A DNA stretch of 64,000 nucleotides, taken from assembly GCF_001651855.1 (NCBI RefSeq), contig NZ_LNQC01000042.1:108082-172081 (forward strand), in the 5' to 3' direction. The notes beneath the pieces are model-generated. The model saw only the letters and a list, made by a program, of their open reading frames with translations. It made no database searches and had not been told where the DNA came from. Within the stretch, counting starts at the first letter, position 1. Each line of letters begins with the position of its first letter. Positions 47,335-56,244 of this stretch are shown piece after piece. The translations under genes and the position numbers were made by a program. Origin of the DNA: Sinorhizobium americanum (GTDB taxonomy: Bacteria; Pseudomonadota; Alphaproteobacteria; Rhizobiales; Rhizobiaceae).

Positions 47335-48933
47335 TCAAGCCGGCTCCGTCTCGGCTGCCTCGGCGGCGAGGCGCTCCGCCTGCGCGAGCGTCAGATAGGT
47401 GCGCCGCTGCCATTCCGGGCGTTCGGCCGGGCAATCGGCGCGGAAATGACCGCCGCGACTTTCGGCCCGCTGCAGGGCGGCGACGGCGATGAGCTTCGCG
47501 GTGGTGATGATATTGGCGAAGCGCAGCCGCGTATTGACCCGCTCCAGTTCGGCGATCTCGCGGATCGCGTGCAGCAGGCTTTCGCGCGTGCGCACGACGC
47601 CGACGCATTCGCTCATCAGCCCGCGCAGCCGTTTGAAGGGTGGGCTGTCCTCGACGGTCACCGGGTCGTCGTTCTCGCCGGCATTGTCGCCCCATTCCGT
47701 GAGCTTCGGCGCCGGGAGCGTGCCCTTGATGTTTTCGGCAATCCGGGCTGCGAAGACGACCGCCTCGAGCAGGGAGTTGGAGGCAAGCCGATTGGCGCCA
47801 TGCACGCCGGTCGAAGTCACCTCGCCGGCCGCCCAGAGGCCATCGATCGAGGTGCGGCCTTCCCCGTCCGTCAACACGCCGCCCATGTGGTAATGGACCG
47901 CCGGCGCGACGGGGATCGGTTGCGTCACGGGATCGATGCCGGCCGCCATGCAGGAAGCGTAGACGGTCGGGAACATGTCCGGGAAATGCTTGCCGACCGC
48001 CTTGGTGCAGTCGAGAAAGGCGCCGCGCCCGGCCTTCACTTCGTCAAAGACGCCGCGGGATACGACGTCGCGCGGCGCAAGCTCGCCATCCGGATGAATA
48101 TCGAGCATGAAGCGGCGGCCCTTCGAATTGACGAGGATCGCCCCATCGCCGCGCAAAGCCTCGGTCGCGAGCGGCGCCGGATCCTTGCCGATATTGATCG
48201 CCGTTGGGTGGAACTGCACGAATTCCGGATCGGCGATGATGGCGCCTGCCCGTGCCGCCATGCCGACGCCCTGGCCGCAAGCTTCCCACGGATTGGTGGT
48301 GACCGCGTAAAGGTGACCGACGCCGCCGGAGCAAAGCACCACGGCGCGGGCCGGGAAGGAAACGCGGGTCTTCGACTGGCCGGCATCCGGCCGAGCCACG
48401 ACGCCGGAGATGAAGCGGCCCTCGCGCACCAGTTCCTCGACGACGTAGCCTTCGATCACGCGGATCGACGGGGTGTTGCGTACCGCGGCGATCAGCGCCT
48501 CCATGATCGCCTTGCCGGCCATGTCGCCCTTGACGCGCACGATGCGCCGCTCAGAATGCGCAGCCTCGCGCGACAGGATCAGCTTGCCCTCGAGATCCCG
48601 GTCGAAGGGCACGCCGTATTCAAGCAGGTCGTGGATGCGCGCCGGACCTTCGGCGACCATCATCCGGGTCATCTTCTCGTCGACGATGCCGGCACCGGCG
48701 GCGACCGTGTCGGCGACGTGTTTTTCGACAGTGTCGCCCGTGCTCATCGCCGCGGCGATGCCGCCCTGGGCCCAGGCGGAGGAGGCGCCGTGGCCGATCG
48801 GCGCGGCGGCGAGGATGGTTACGGGGCGCGGCGAAAGCTTCAGGGCGCAGAAAAGCCCGGCAAGGCCGCCGCCGACGATGACGATGTCATCGATCCCGTT
48901 GAAAGACTGCGGGCGGAAATGATCGGTCAGCAT
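47335..48933 (-). CDS. nadB: L-aspartate oxidase
   Basis: The 532-residue flavoenzyme oxidises L-aspartate to iminoaspartate for NadA. The FAD-binding start [32 protein letters not shown], the active-site region HPTAINIG and the C-terminal [10 protein letters not shown] and [12 protein letters not shown] segments are present. It lies between nadA (45 bases upstream) and nadC. Confidence 0.97.
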   Translation of the reverse strand: MLTDHFRPQSFNGIDDIVIVGGGLAGLFCALKLSPRPVTILAAAPIGHGASSAWAQGGIAAAMSTGDTVEKHVADTVAAGAGIVDEKMTRMMVAEGPARIHDLLEYGVPFDRDLEGKLILSREAAHSERRIVRVKGDMAGKAIMEALIAAVRNTPSIRVIEGYVVEELVREGRFISGVVARPDAGQSKTRVSFPARAVVLCSGGVGHLYAVTTNPWEACGQGVGMAARAGAIIADPEFVQFHPTAINIGKDPAPLATEALRGDGAILVNSKGRRFMLDIHPDGELAPRDVVSRGVFDEVKAGRGAFLDCTKAVGKHFPDMFPTVYASCMAAGIDPVTQPIPVAPAVHYHMGGVLTDGEGRTSIDGLWAAGEVTSTGVHGANRLASNSLLEAVVFAARIAENIKGTLPAPKLTEWGDNAGENDDPVTVEDSPPFKRLRGLMSECVGVVRTRESLLHAIREIAELERVNTRLRFANIITTAKLIAVAALQRAESRGGHFRADCPAERPEWQRRTYLTLAQAERLAAEAAETEPA

Positions 48934-48978
48934 GGCTCGGTAACTCCTCCAACGGCCTGCACGGGTGCCCGGGCGCGA

Positions 48979-50058
48979 TTACTGCTTGAGGTTCACCATG
49001 CGCTCGACCGCGAGGCGGGCGCGGTCGGCGATCGCCGGATCGACCAGAACCTCTTCCGCCATGTTGAGCAGGCTGTCGAGGATCTTCGGCAGCGTGATGC
49101 GCTTCATGTGCGGACAGAGGTTGCACGGCTTGACGAAATCGACGCCTTCGACTTCCGCCTGGATATTGGAGGCCATAGAGCATTCCGTGACGAGCAGCAC
49201 CCGCTGCGGCCGCTTGTCTTTGACATAGTTGATCATGCCCGAGGTGGAGCCGGAGAAGTCGCAGACTTCGATCACGTCCGGATGGCATTCCGGGTGGCCG
49301 ATGATTTCGATGCCCGGATTGGCCTCCTTGTAGGCGAGCAGCTCGGCCGCCGTGAAGCGCTCGTGGACTTCGCAATGGCCTTTCCAGGTCAGGATCTTCT
49401 TGTTGGTCTGGCGGGCGACGTTCATCGCCAGATATTCGTCCGGAATGCAGAGCACCGTGTCGGATGCGAGGCTCTCGACAACGGCCAGCACGTTGGACGA
49501 GGTGCAGCAGATGTCGGTCTCCGCCTTCACGTCGGCGGAAGTGTTGACATAGGTGACGACCGGCACGCCGGGATAGCGCTCTTTGAGCAGGCGCACATCG
49601 GCGCCGGTGATCGATTCGGACAGGGAGCAGCCGGCCTTGGCGTCGGGGATCAGCACGGTCTTTTCCGGATTGAGCAGCTTCGACGTCTCGGCCATGAAGT
49701 GGACACCGCACTGGATGATGATTTCGGCATCGACCTTGGTGGCGTCGCGGGCGAGCTGCAGCGAATCGCCGACGATGTCGGCAACGCAGTGGAAGATGTC
49801 CGGCGTCTGGTAATTGTGCGCCAGAATGACGGCGTTGCGCTCCTTCTTCAGCCGGTTGATCGCATGCACATAGGGCGCATAGGCGGCCCATTCGAATGGG
49901 GGGATGAAGTCCTTGACCTTCTCGTAGAGATGCTCGGTCTCGCGGGCGATCGCCGGCGTGAAGGCGAGGTCCGGCTTTTCGATAACGCCGAAGCGTGCCG
50001 CGGCGCTAATGAATACCGGCGCAGCAGACGCCTTCATGCGAAGGTCAAGATTGGTCAT
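48979..50058 (-). CDS. nadA: Quinolinate synthase A
   Basis: The 359-residue [4Fe-4S] enzyme condenses iminoaspartate with dihydroxyacetone phosphate to quinolinate. It has the long bacterial form with [39 protein letters not shown], and the cluster cysteines spread through the chain (for example [11 protein letters not shown]). The ATG at 50058 follows AGGAG at six bases. It heads nadABC and is preceded by the perfect palindrome at 50091-50123. Substrate supply links it to NadB. Confidence 0.97.
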   Translation of the reverse strand: MTNLDLRMKASAAPVFISAAARFGVIEKPDLAFTPAIARETEHLYEKVKDFIPPFEWAAYAPYVHAINRLKKERNAVILAHNYQTPDIFHCVADIVGDSLQLARDATKVDAEIIIQCGVHFMAETSKLLNPEKTVLIPDAKAGCSLSESITGADVRLLKERYPGVPVVTYVNTSADVKAETDICCTSSNVLAVVESLASDTVLCIPDEYLAMNVARQTNKKILTWKGHCEVHERFTAAELLAYKEANPGIEIIGHPECHPDVIEVCDFSGSTSGMINYVKDKRPQRVLLVTECSMASNIQAEVEGVDFVKPCNLCPHMKRITLPKILDSLLNMAEEVLVDPAIADRARLAVERMVNLKQ

Positions 50059-50090
50059 CGAGCTCTCCTCTCTCGCCGGGCTTCCGGCCT

Positions 50091-50123
50091 AACCAATTAT
50101 GCTCAATGTGAGCATAATTGGTT
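50091..50123 (-). promoter_or_regulatory. Perfect 33-bp palindromic operator upstream of nadABC (NadQ site candidate)
   Basis: Two perfect 15-bp arms, AACCAATTATGCTCA and TGAGCATAATTGGTT, flank the central ATG; the site lies 33-65 bases upstream of the nadA start. On the minus strand TTGAAC followed 19 bases later by CATAAT could be the -35 and -10, so the palindrome would cover the promoter and block it. The neighbouring NadQ-type regulator makes it the expected repressor. I saw no second copy in the window. Confidence 0.85.
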
Positions 50124-50226
50124 CAAAACAAAAGCGGCTGAGCCGCGGCGACTGATTTAGAAAGTTTTGTGACAGATTTCAAGGCTCGAATGTCGCACCC
50201 GAGACATTCCGGGCGCGACATCTTGT

Positions 50227-51468
50227 TCAAGCCATGGCCGGACGCGCGACGCCCCTCTCCTCGATCGGCCAATGGACGATCGCCGCGAAGACGCCGAGCG
50301 CGACGCCAAGCCACCAGACCGGATCATAAGAACCCAGGCGGTCGTAGAGATAGCCTCCCATCCAGACGCCGAGGAATGAGCCGATCTGGTGCGAGAGGAA
50401 GACCACGCCGCCGAGCAAGCCAAGGTGGCGCGTTCCGAACATGACCGCGACAAGGGCGTTTGTCGGCGGCACCGTGGATAGCCACAGCAGACCCATGACT
50501 ACCGAGAAGATGACGACCGATGTCGGTGACTGAGGCAGAAGCAGGAAGGCGGCAACGGCAACGGAGCGGCCGAGGTAAATCCACACCAGGAAATAAGGCT
50601 TCGAATAGCGCTGGCTGATGAAGCCGGCCGACAGCGAACCGATGATGTTGAAGAAGCCGATGAGCGCGAGCGCGATCACCGCATAACGGGCATCGATGCC
50701 GATGTCGCCGAGGTAGGCCGGGAAATGCGCGGTGATGAAGGCGACCTGATAGCCGCAGACGAAGAAGCCCGAGACGAGCAATAGATAGCTCCTGTGCCCC
50801 AATGCTTCCTTCAATGCCTCGCCGACGGTCTGCTTGGAAAGTGTTTCCGAATGCCGTCCGGAGGTGGCATTGCCGCGCAACGGAATGGCGAAGAGCGGCA
50901 CCAGCAGCATCAAAAAACCGAGATAGACAAGACTGTCGGACCAGCCATAGGCGGAGATGAGCCCCTGGCTCAGCGGCGCGAACAGGAACATGCCGGCCGA
51001 ACCCGCCGCCGTCCCAATGCCGAAGACGAGTGCGCGTTGGTGAGGCGCGACATTGCGCGCGAAGGCAGACAGCACGATGCCGAAGGAACCGGAGGCGACA
51101 CCGAGACCGACGAGCACGCCGCCGCCGACATGCAGCCAGATCGGCGCGTCGGCAAAGGCCATGATGACCAGTCCGCTGGAATAGAGGAGACCGGAGAGAG
51201 CCAGCATGCGCCATGTGCCGAATTTATCGGCCAGGGCACCGAAGAAAGGCTGACCGAGACCCCAGCAGAGATTTTGAATGGCCATGGCGAGGCCGAAGGT
51301 GGTTCGATCCCAGCCGCGGTCGGCGAGCATGGGCAGTTGAAAGAATCCCATTGCCGAACGCGGACCGAAGGTCAGCATGGCGATCATCGAACCGGCAGCG
51401 ATGATCAGCCACGGCAGATGATGATGGTGATGGACGGAATGAGCGGCGCTCTGAGTGGCAGCAGACAT
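50227..51468 (-). CDS. Major facilitator superfamily transporter
   Basis: The 413-residue protein has twelve hydrophobic segments in two halves and MFS loop motifs (QPFFGALADKFGTWRMLALS after the second segment). The cytoplasmic N-terminus carries five His in a row (SVHHHHHLPW), which may bind metal. It resembles oxalate/formate-type antiporters and the YbfB group in overall pattern, but I cannot name a substrate. The gene is upstream of and separate from nadABC. Confidence 0.85.
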   Translation of the reverse strand: MSAATQSAAHSVHHHHHLPWLIIAAGSMIAMLTFGPRSAMGFFQLPMLADRGWDRTTFGLAMAIQNLCWGLGQPFFGALADKFGTWRMLALSGLLYSSGLVIMAFADAPIWLHVGGGVLVGLGVASGSFGIVLSAFARNVAPHQRALVFGIGTAAGSAGMFLFAPLSQGLISAYGWSDSLVYLGFLMLLVPLFAIPLRGNATSGRHSETLSKQTVGEALKEALGHRSYLLLVSGFFVCGYQVAFITAHFPAYLGDIGIDARYAVIALALIGFFNIIGSLSAGFISQRYSKPYFLVWIYLGRSVAVAAFLLLPQSPTSVVIFSVVMGLLWLSTVPPTNALVAVMFGTRHLGLLGGVVFLSHQIGSFLGVWMGGYLYDRLGSYDPVWWLGVALGVFAAIVHWPIEERGVARPAMA

Positions 51469-51594
51469 AGAAGCTCCGTTTGTTGAGGGCGCATGCTATG
51501 TCGGCTCTCAATTTGAGCCAAGCCAATTAAATTGACGATCCGTTCACAGGAATTGATGGCCGCCTGCAGGCGCATTTCTCCACTCGGAGCAGCG

Positions 51595-52446
51595 TCATTC
51601 GACGCCGCGCAGCTTCATCGGCCAGCGTTCACGCCGCCGGCGTACGACCTTGGCTTCGTCGCCGATCCTGATGGTTCCCTCGCCCCTTGGCACGGCGTTC
51701 CAGCCGAAGAGCACGCCCGGCACCCGGCGGTCCGCGGACATGCGCTTTTCCGCCAGTCCCTGGATCGGGTTGCCGCCGATGCGTTCGCCGGTTGTCTGGT
51801 CCTGGGTGGTCATGATGCAGCGCGCGCAGGGCTTGACGAGATCGAAGGCAATACCGGCGATTTCCAGGGTCTCCCAAAGGTCCTCGGCCCAGGGCTCGTC
51901 ACAATCGATGAGGATGTTGGTGCGGAAGCGCTCCATGCCGACCGGCTGCTGGCCCTTCTCGACAAGCGTGCGATTGAGGTCTGTAAGCGAGCCGGTCGTG
52001 GTAATCAGCACCGGAAAGCCGTCGGCAAAGCCGACCGGCGCGGCGGTGCCGGCCCATTCGGCGCCGACGAAGCGCTCCGCCTCCTCGTCCATATGCGCGA
52101 GCTTCACCGGCCGGCCGAACCAGGCCGACAGCGTCTCGTTCACGTCTCCGCCGGCAACGGCTGCATTCACGTCGCTCGACCAGACGCGCACGTCGAGCCG
52201 GCTATCCGGATCGAAGCGCACGGACAGTTCGTTGCCGTTCATCTTCAGGTGCAGGCCGCCCTCGATAGGCGTCGCCTCGACCTGGGCAAGGGCCTGCAAT
52301 TCGCGCTGGGTGATGAAATGGCCATCAGGCTCGACCACCATGAACCGCCTGTCGCCCGCTAGCCCGTCGAGACTGACGGTCACTGCCGTCTGCGGCACGG
52401 CGCGACCGCTTTTCAAGGGATGAATGTTGAGACCGGTAACTTTCAT
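51595..52446 (-). CDS. MOSC domain protein (YcbX/mARC-like)
   Basis: The 283-residue protein has a MOSC N-terminal beta-barrel (LNIHPLKSGRAVPQTAVTVS, DRRFMVVEPDGHFITQRE) and a MOSC domain with the molybdenum-cofactor cysteine in KPCARCIMTTQDQTTGE. This is the arrangement of mARC and YcbX, which reduce N-hydroxylated compounds such as 6-hydroxylaminopurine. It lacks the C-terminal ferredoxin domain of E. coli YcbX (369 residues), so an external reductase is needed. The start at 52446 is the family start. Confidence 0.88.
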   Translation of the reverse strand: MKVTGLNIHPLKSGRAVPQTAVTVSLDGLAGDRRFMVVEPDGHFITQRELQALAQVEATPIEGGLHLKMNGNELSVRFDPDSRLDVRVWSSDVNAAVAGGDVNETLSAWFGRPVKLAHMDEEAERFVGAEWAGTAAPVGFADGFPVLITTTGSLTDLNRTLVEKGQQPVGMERFRTNILIDCDEPWAEDLWETLEIAGIAFDLVKPCARCIMTTQDQTTGERIGGNPIQGLAEKRMSADRRVPGVLFGWNAVPRGEGTIRIGDEAKVVRRRRERWPMKLRGVE

Positions 52447-52525
52447 CGCGTCTTCCAAGTTCAGAGATCGATTCAGACGGTTCGCGATCTGATTCATCGC
52501 GCGACCGCAACGTACTGAAATCGGT

Positions 52526-53182
52526 CTAGATTTCATCGAGCAGCATGGCAAGCACGCTGCGCAGCCGGGTTTGCCGCTCCACGGCGAGACGACGTCCCGC
52601 CGGAGTCTGGAAGCCGTCGGCGAGGCGGAAGAGTTTCGTCTCGAAATGATCGATCGCAAAGGCCTTATCGTCGAGCGACCTGTCCTCCGCCAAGGGGTCG
52701 AGCGGATCGTAGAGCCCGCTTCCCAGCCGGCCGGCAATGTAGAAGCAGCGGGCGGCGCCGACCATGCCGATGGCGTCAAGCCGATCCGCATCCTGCAGGA
52801 TTTTCGCTTCCAGCGTCTCGGGCGCAATATTGGCCGAGAAGCTGTGGGTCAGAATGGCATGGGCGACGGCGGAAATTTCCGACGTGCGCCAGCCGAGGCC
52901 GTCGAGAATTTGCCACGCTTTTTCCGCGGCGAGCCGCGACGCGCCAGCCCGCAAAGGTGAGTTCTTCTCGACGGCGACGCAATCGTGCAGCAGGACGGCG
53001 GCCGCGAGTTGCCGACTGTCGCCGCCCTCCTCCGCCTGTATGCGGGCCGCATTCTTCCAGACGCGGATGAGGTGAGCGGCGTCGTGGGACCCATCGCCGC
53101 TGGAGAATGCATGCGGCAGAAGCTCGCCGGCAAGCTCCTCATGCGGCGCGAAAGCGGCGGCCAGGGCGGCGAGGTGCGTCAT
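52526..53182 (-). CDS. HD-domain phosphohydrolase (YedJ-like)
   Basis: The 218-residue protein has HD-type metal ligands in SHDAAHLIRVW, AVLLHDCVAVEKN and AKILQDADRLDAIG. It resembles the YedJ group, whose substrate is unknown. The start overlaps the DUF2339 stop by four bases (ATGA), so the two are translationally coupled. It ends 79 bases before the MOSC gene. No signal peptide is present. Confidence 0.87.
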   Translation of the reverse strand: MTHLAALAAAFAPHEELAGELLPHAFSSGDGSHDAAHLIRVWKNAARIQAEEGGDSRQLAAAVLLHDCVAVEKNSPLRAGASRLAAEKAWQILDGLGWRTSEISAVAHAILTHSFSANIAPETLEAKILQDADRLDAIGMVGAARCFYIAGRLGSGLYDPLDPLAEDRSLDDKAFAIDHFETKLFRLADGFQTPAGRRLAVERQTRLRSVLAMLLDEI

Positions 53183-55998
53183 GCCCGGGTTGCCCCCTCG
53201 CCCATATTGTTGGTCGCAGTCGAAACTGCGTCCGGCGGATCAGCCGCACCGTTGCCGCTGCTGGAAAGGATCTTTTGGTAGAAGAGCCCGATGCCAATCA
53301 GCACGCCGCCGAGGCCGATGAAGGAGAGTGCCCGCAGGAAGCCCTCGAGATTCGACATGTCGACGAGAAAGACCTTGAGCACGGCAATGAAGACCAGCAC
53401 GGCCGAGGCGATGCGGATGCTCTTCGCGTTGAAGCGTGAGCCGACAACGAGCAGCAGAACGCCAAGCACCAGCCAGACCACCGAATAGGTGTAGGTCTCT
53501 CCCTGCAGGAAGCCTTTCCAGTCGGCCACGCTTTCGCCCTGCCAGAAGCGGCGCACGCTCAAGGTGGCCCAGGCGAAGGCAAGCACGGCGCCGCTGACGG
53601 CAAGCGCCACGACATAGGGCTGCGGGCGCCTGCCGCGGGCATACCAGGCGAGGCCGGCATAGCCGATGGCGGGCAGCAGATAGCCGATGAAGAGCAGGTC
53701 GAAGAACGGAATTCCGCCGAGCAGCTCGCCGCTGAAATAGGGGTTAAGCCCGACAAGGTGCGCCGAGAGCACCGACAGCATCGACAGCACGCCGAGCGCC
53801 ATTCCACCGTACCGGAACACCGGGCTTGGCGATCTGCCGTCGAGCGTCATGAAGATGCCGGAAGCCCCGATCGCAAGCAGCGTGTAGATCGCCTGCTCGC
53901 CAAGGGTCGGAACGGCGCTGTTGAGAACGCCGCCGTTCATCGCATGGCGCACCAGGATCGCGAGCGTCAGCAGCACGAAGAGGCTCGCGAGCGCCTGCAA
54001 AAGGTTGCGCACGCGCAAATCCCCAGAAGCGCGCAGGAAATAGGCGCAGCCGACAAGCAGCAGTGCCGGAACGCCGTAACCCGGCAGGAGTGCATTGAAG
54101 ACCGGCGTCGTTCCAAGGCTGCCGGGGCCGACGATCGTCGGCTCCCAGGCGATCCGCGCCAGGACGACGATGGCGGCGGCAACGGTCACCCAGGGCAGGA
54201 CCGGCCAGGTGCGAAGGCGGGTGGCAAAGGTGTAGCTGGCGCCAAGGAACGCGATTGCAAGCGTCGTCACCAGTCCGTCGGTCCAGGCATGCAGGCCGAT
54301 GACGAAGAGGCCGAGCGAGCCCAAGCCGAGCAGTCCCGCCGCAAGATCGAGTTCGCGTCCCTCGGCGTTGCGGCGGGAGAGCCATTCGACGAGGCCAAGG
54401 AGGAACAGACCGCCCGCAAAGGCGGAAAGCCCGTGCGGCAGGTCGAAGGCGAAGTTGCCGGTCATCAGGAACGACATGCCGATGAGAGCGCCGGGCACGA
54501 CGGCAGCGATACCGGCCCAAAGAATGGCAAATTGTCGATGCTCGGCGAGGCGCGAAAGCACGGCCGAGGCGAGCAGCAGGAAGAGCGCCGCGAGCATCAC
54601 CGCCGTCAGCATGGCCGCCCGCCCGGGAACGATGATCTCCGGCGACGCCAATGTCGGGTCGAAATAGGCGAGGACGCCGCTGAGGGCGGTCAGCGTCCAC
54701 GTCCCGACGACGGCAGCAAGAGACGCGAGCAGCGCCGGATAGGCCGCAGTGGCCCGCAGGGCGCCGATGCCGGCGAGACCCGCGGTGACGACGACGAATT
54801 CGATGATCGGGAATCGTGCCGCCTCGACTGCCGGGCTGATAAAGAGAAGCGCAAGGAGTGCCGCCACGATTGCCGCCGACAGCGAGATCGCCGCGTGGGG
54901 CGGCGTGAAGAGCGTCTCCCAAGGGCCCGGAGGCGCGGCTGGCGATCCGCTTGTCTCTGTCATTGCACGGCTCTCGCGCTCTGCGTCGCCGGGCCAGATC
55001 AGGCCGACGCCGACGAGCATGATCAAAAGTGCGGCGGTGACCGGCGGGGCCTCGAAAGGCGCGGCCAACGCGACATAGGCCAGCCCCCACAGGCCGAGGC
55101 CGGCATTTGCGAGCGTCGGCACGATTGTCCAGCGGCGCAGGCGCGAGGCGGCAAGCGTCGCGAGCCAGGCGACCGAGAGAAACCCGAACAGCACCCATGG
55201 CCGCGGCTCGCCGCTGGAGACGAAGAGAGGGGTCAGCAGCGAGGCAAGAAGACCAAGACCGGCGAGCGCCTGACCGTGCAGCAGCGAGAGACCGACGGTC
55301 GCCAGCGAAATGAGCGCTAGCAGCGCAAAGGCCGACGCCGTCCCAATGTAGTCGTAGATGCCATGGGCCGCATAGACGACGCCGAACAGCGTAACGGCAC
55401 CGGCTGCGGTCAGCACGCCGGGAATCATCGCATTGCGGAACCGATCGGCAATCGTCGGCACCGCCCGGCGCCGGATCACTTCACCGGCGACCCCGAGCAT
55501 AAGTCCAAAGACCGCAGCGAGCGTGAGCCGGACCGCCGGGCTCAGGAGCCCGGCCTCGATCGAGTACTGCACCAGGAAAAAGCCACCTAGCGCCAGCGCA
55601 AGTCCGCCGACCCAGACAGGCCAGCGTCCGCCGATACGGCTCTCGAGGCTCTCCGCAGACCGCGCGGCTGCGGGTTCGGCAGTCGCTGCAGCGGGAGACT
55701 CGCTGCCCGTCTCGGCGCCCGCCGGGGCACTGCCGAAAATCTGCGCCCCCTCGCGCGCCTGCGACCACGGCCCCTGCACCGCCTCTTCGCCGACCTCTGG
55801 CACAGTCGCTGCCTCGGCCTCCGTTCGCGCAGATGCCTCAGGATGGGGCGCAACCTCTTCAGGGGCCTGCGTCGCGAGTCGGGCGATCTCCGCCTTCAGA
55901 CTCTCGATTTCGGCGTCCAGCCGGTCTGCGGTCCGGCGGCCGCCGAGAAAGGCGGCAAGCGCCAGGACAAAGGCAACCAGGGCGATAAGCTCAAGCAT
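53179..55998 (-). CDS. DUF2339 family large membrane protein
   Basis: The 939-residue protein has an N-terminal membrane segment (MLELIALVAFVLALAAFLGG), a coiled coil (about residues 22-45), a disordered Ala/Glu/Pro stretch to about residue 120 and then more than twenty hydrophobic segments (for example RWPVWVGGLALALGGFFLV and VVWLVLGVLLLVVGSRF). This is DUF2339, found next to HD or other small genes in rhizobia; function unknown. The start at 55998 is preceded by GGGGGA; the longer frame to 56067 has no similarity. It is divergent from phoX. Confidence 0.86.
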   Translation of the reverse strand: MLELIALVAFVLALAAFLGGRRTADRLDAEIESLKAEIARLATQAPEEVAPHPEASARTEAEAATVPEVGEEAVQGPWSQAREGAQIFGSAPAGAETGSESPAAATAEPAAARSAESLESRIGGRWPVWVGGLALALGGFFLVQYSIEAGLLSPAVRLTLAAVFGLMLGVAGEVIRRRAVPTIADRFRNAMIPGVLTAAGAVTLFGVVYAAHGIYDYIGTASAFALLALISLATVGLSLLHGQALAGLGLLASLLTPLFVSSGEPRPWVLFGFLSVAWLATLAASRLRRWTIVPTLANAGLGLWGLAYVALAAPFEAPPVTAALLIMLVGVGLIWPGDAERESRAMTETSGSPAAPPGPWETLFTPPHAAISLSAAIVAALLALLFISPAVEAARFPIIEFVVVTAGLAGIGALRATAAYPALLASLAAVVGTWTLTALSGVLAYFDPTLASPEIIVPGRAAMLTAVMLAALFLLLASAVLSRLAEHRQFAILWAGIAAVVPGALIGMSFLMTGNFAFDLPHGLSAFAGGLFLLGLVEWLSRRNAEGRELDLAAGLLGLGSLGLFVIGLHAWTDGLVTTLAIAFLGASYTFATRLRTWPVLPWVTVAAAIVVLARIAWEPTIVGPGSLGTTPVFNALLPGYGVPALLLVGCAYFLRASGDLRVRNLLQALASLFVLLTLAILVRHAMNGGVLNSAVPTLGEQAIYTLLAIGASGIFMTLDGRSPSPVFRYGGMALGVLSMLSVLSAHLVGLNPYFSGELLGGIPFFDLLFIGYLLPAIGYAGLAWYARGRRPQPYVVALAVSGAVLAFAWATLSVRRFWQGESVADWKGFLQGETYTYSVVWLVLGVLLLVVGSRFNAKSIRIASAVLVFIAVLKVFLVDMSNLEGFLRALSFIGLGGVLIGIGLFYQKILSSSGNGAADPPDAVSTATNNMGEGATRA

Positions 55999-56153
55999 GG
56001 GTCCCCCGACACCACGACGACTGGTGAACGATTCGCATAAGTTATCGCGGAATGCCAGCGGAGACATCTCGCTTGAACTTCCCCTTTCTCGAAGGTTCTT
56101 TGCGCAGGGAAAATGTCTTTCGGCGGAGAAGGAGCAGCAAGCTCTTCATCGAA

Positions 56154-56171
56154 CTGTCGCAGAACTGTCAT
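56154..56171 (+). promoter_or_regulatory. Pho box upstream of phoX
   Basis: CTGTCGCAGAACTGTCAT holds two CTGTC half-sites 11 bases apart, matching the PhoB consensus (CTGTCATANANCTGTCAT) at 14 of 16 defined positions. GATAGA at 56181-56186, nine bases later, is a plausible -10, so PhoB would replace the -35. The phoX start is 73 bases downstream. Confidence 0.82.
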
Positions 56172-56244
56172 GGGCTAGCTGATAGAGCGACAATGGACGC
56201 CGACCAAAGGCGGCGCTTCGATTGTTCAAATGGGGAGAATGACC

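Noticed and set aside
46945..50160. A 1071-codon open frame on the plus strand
   Set aside because: It is antisense to nadC, nadB and nadA, which are complete and highly conserved; its protein is Arg/Asp/His-rich with no family features, as expected from high-GC antisense sequence.
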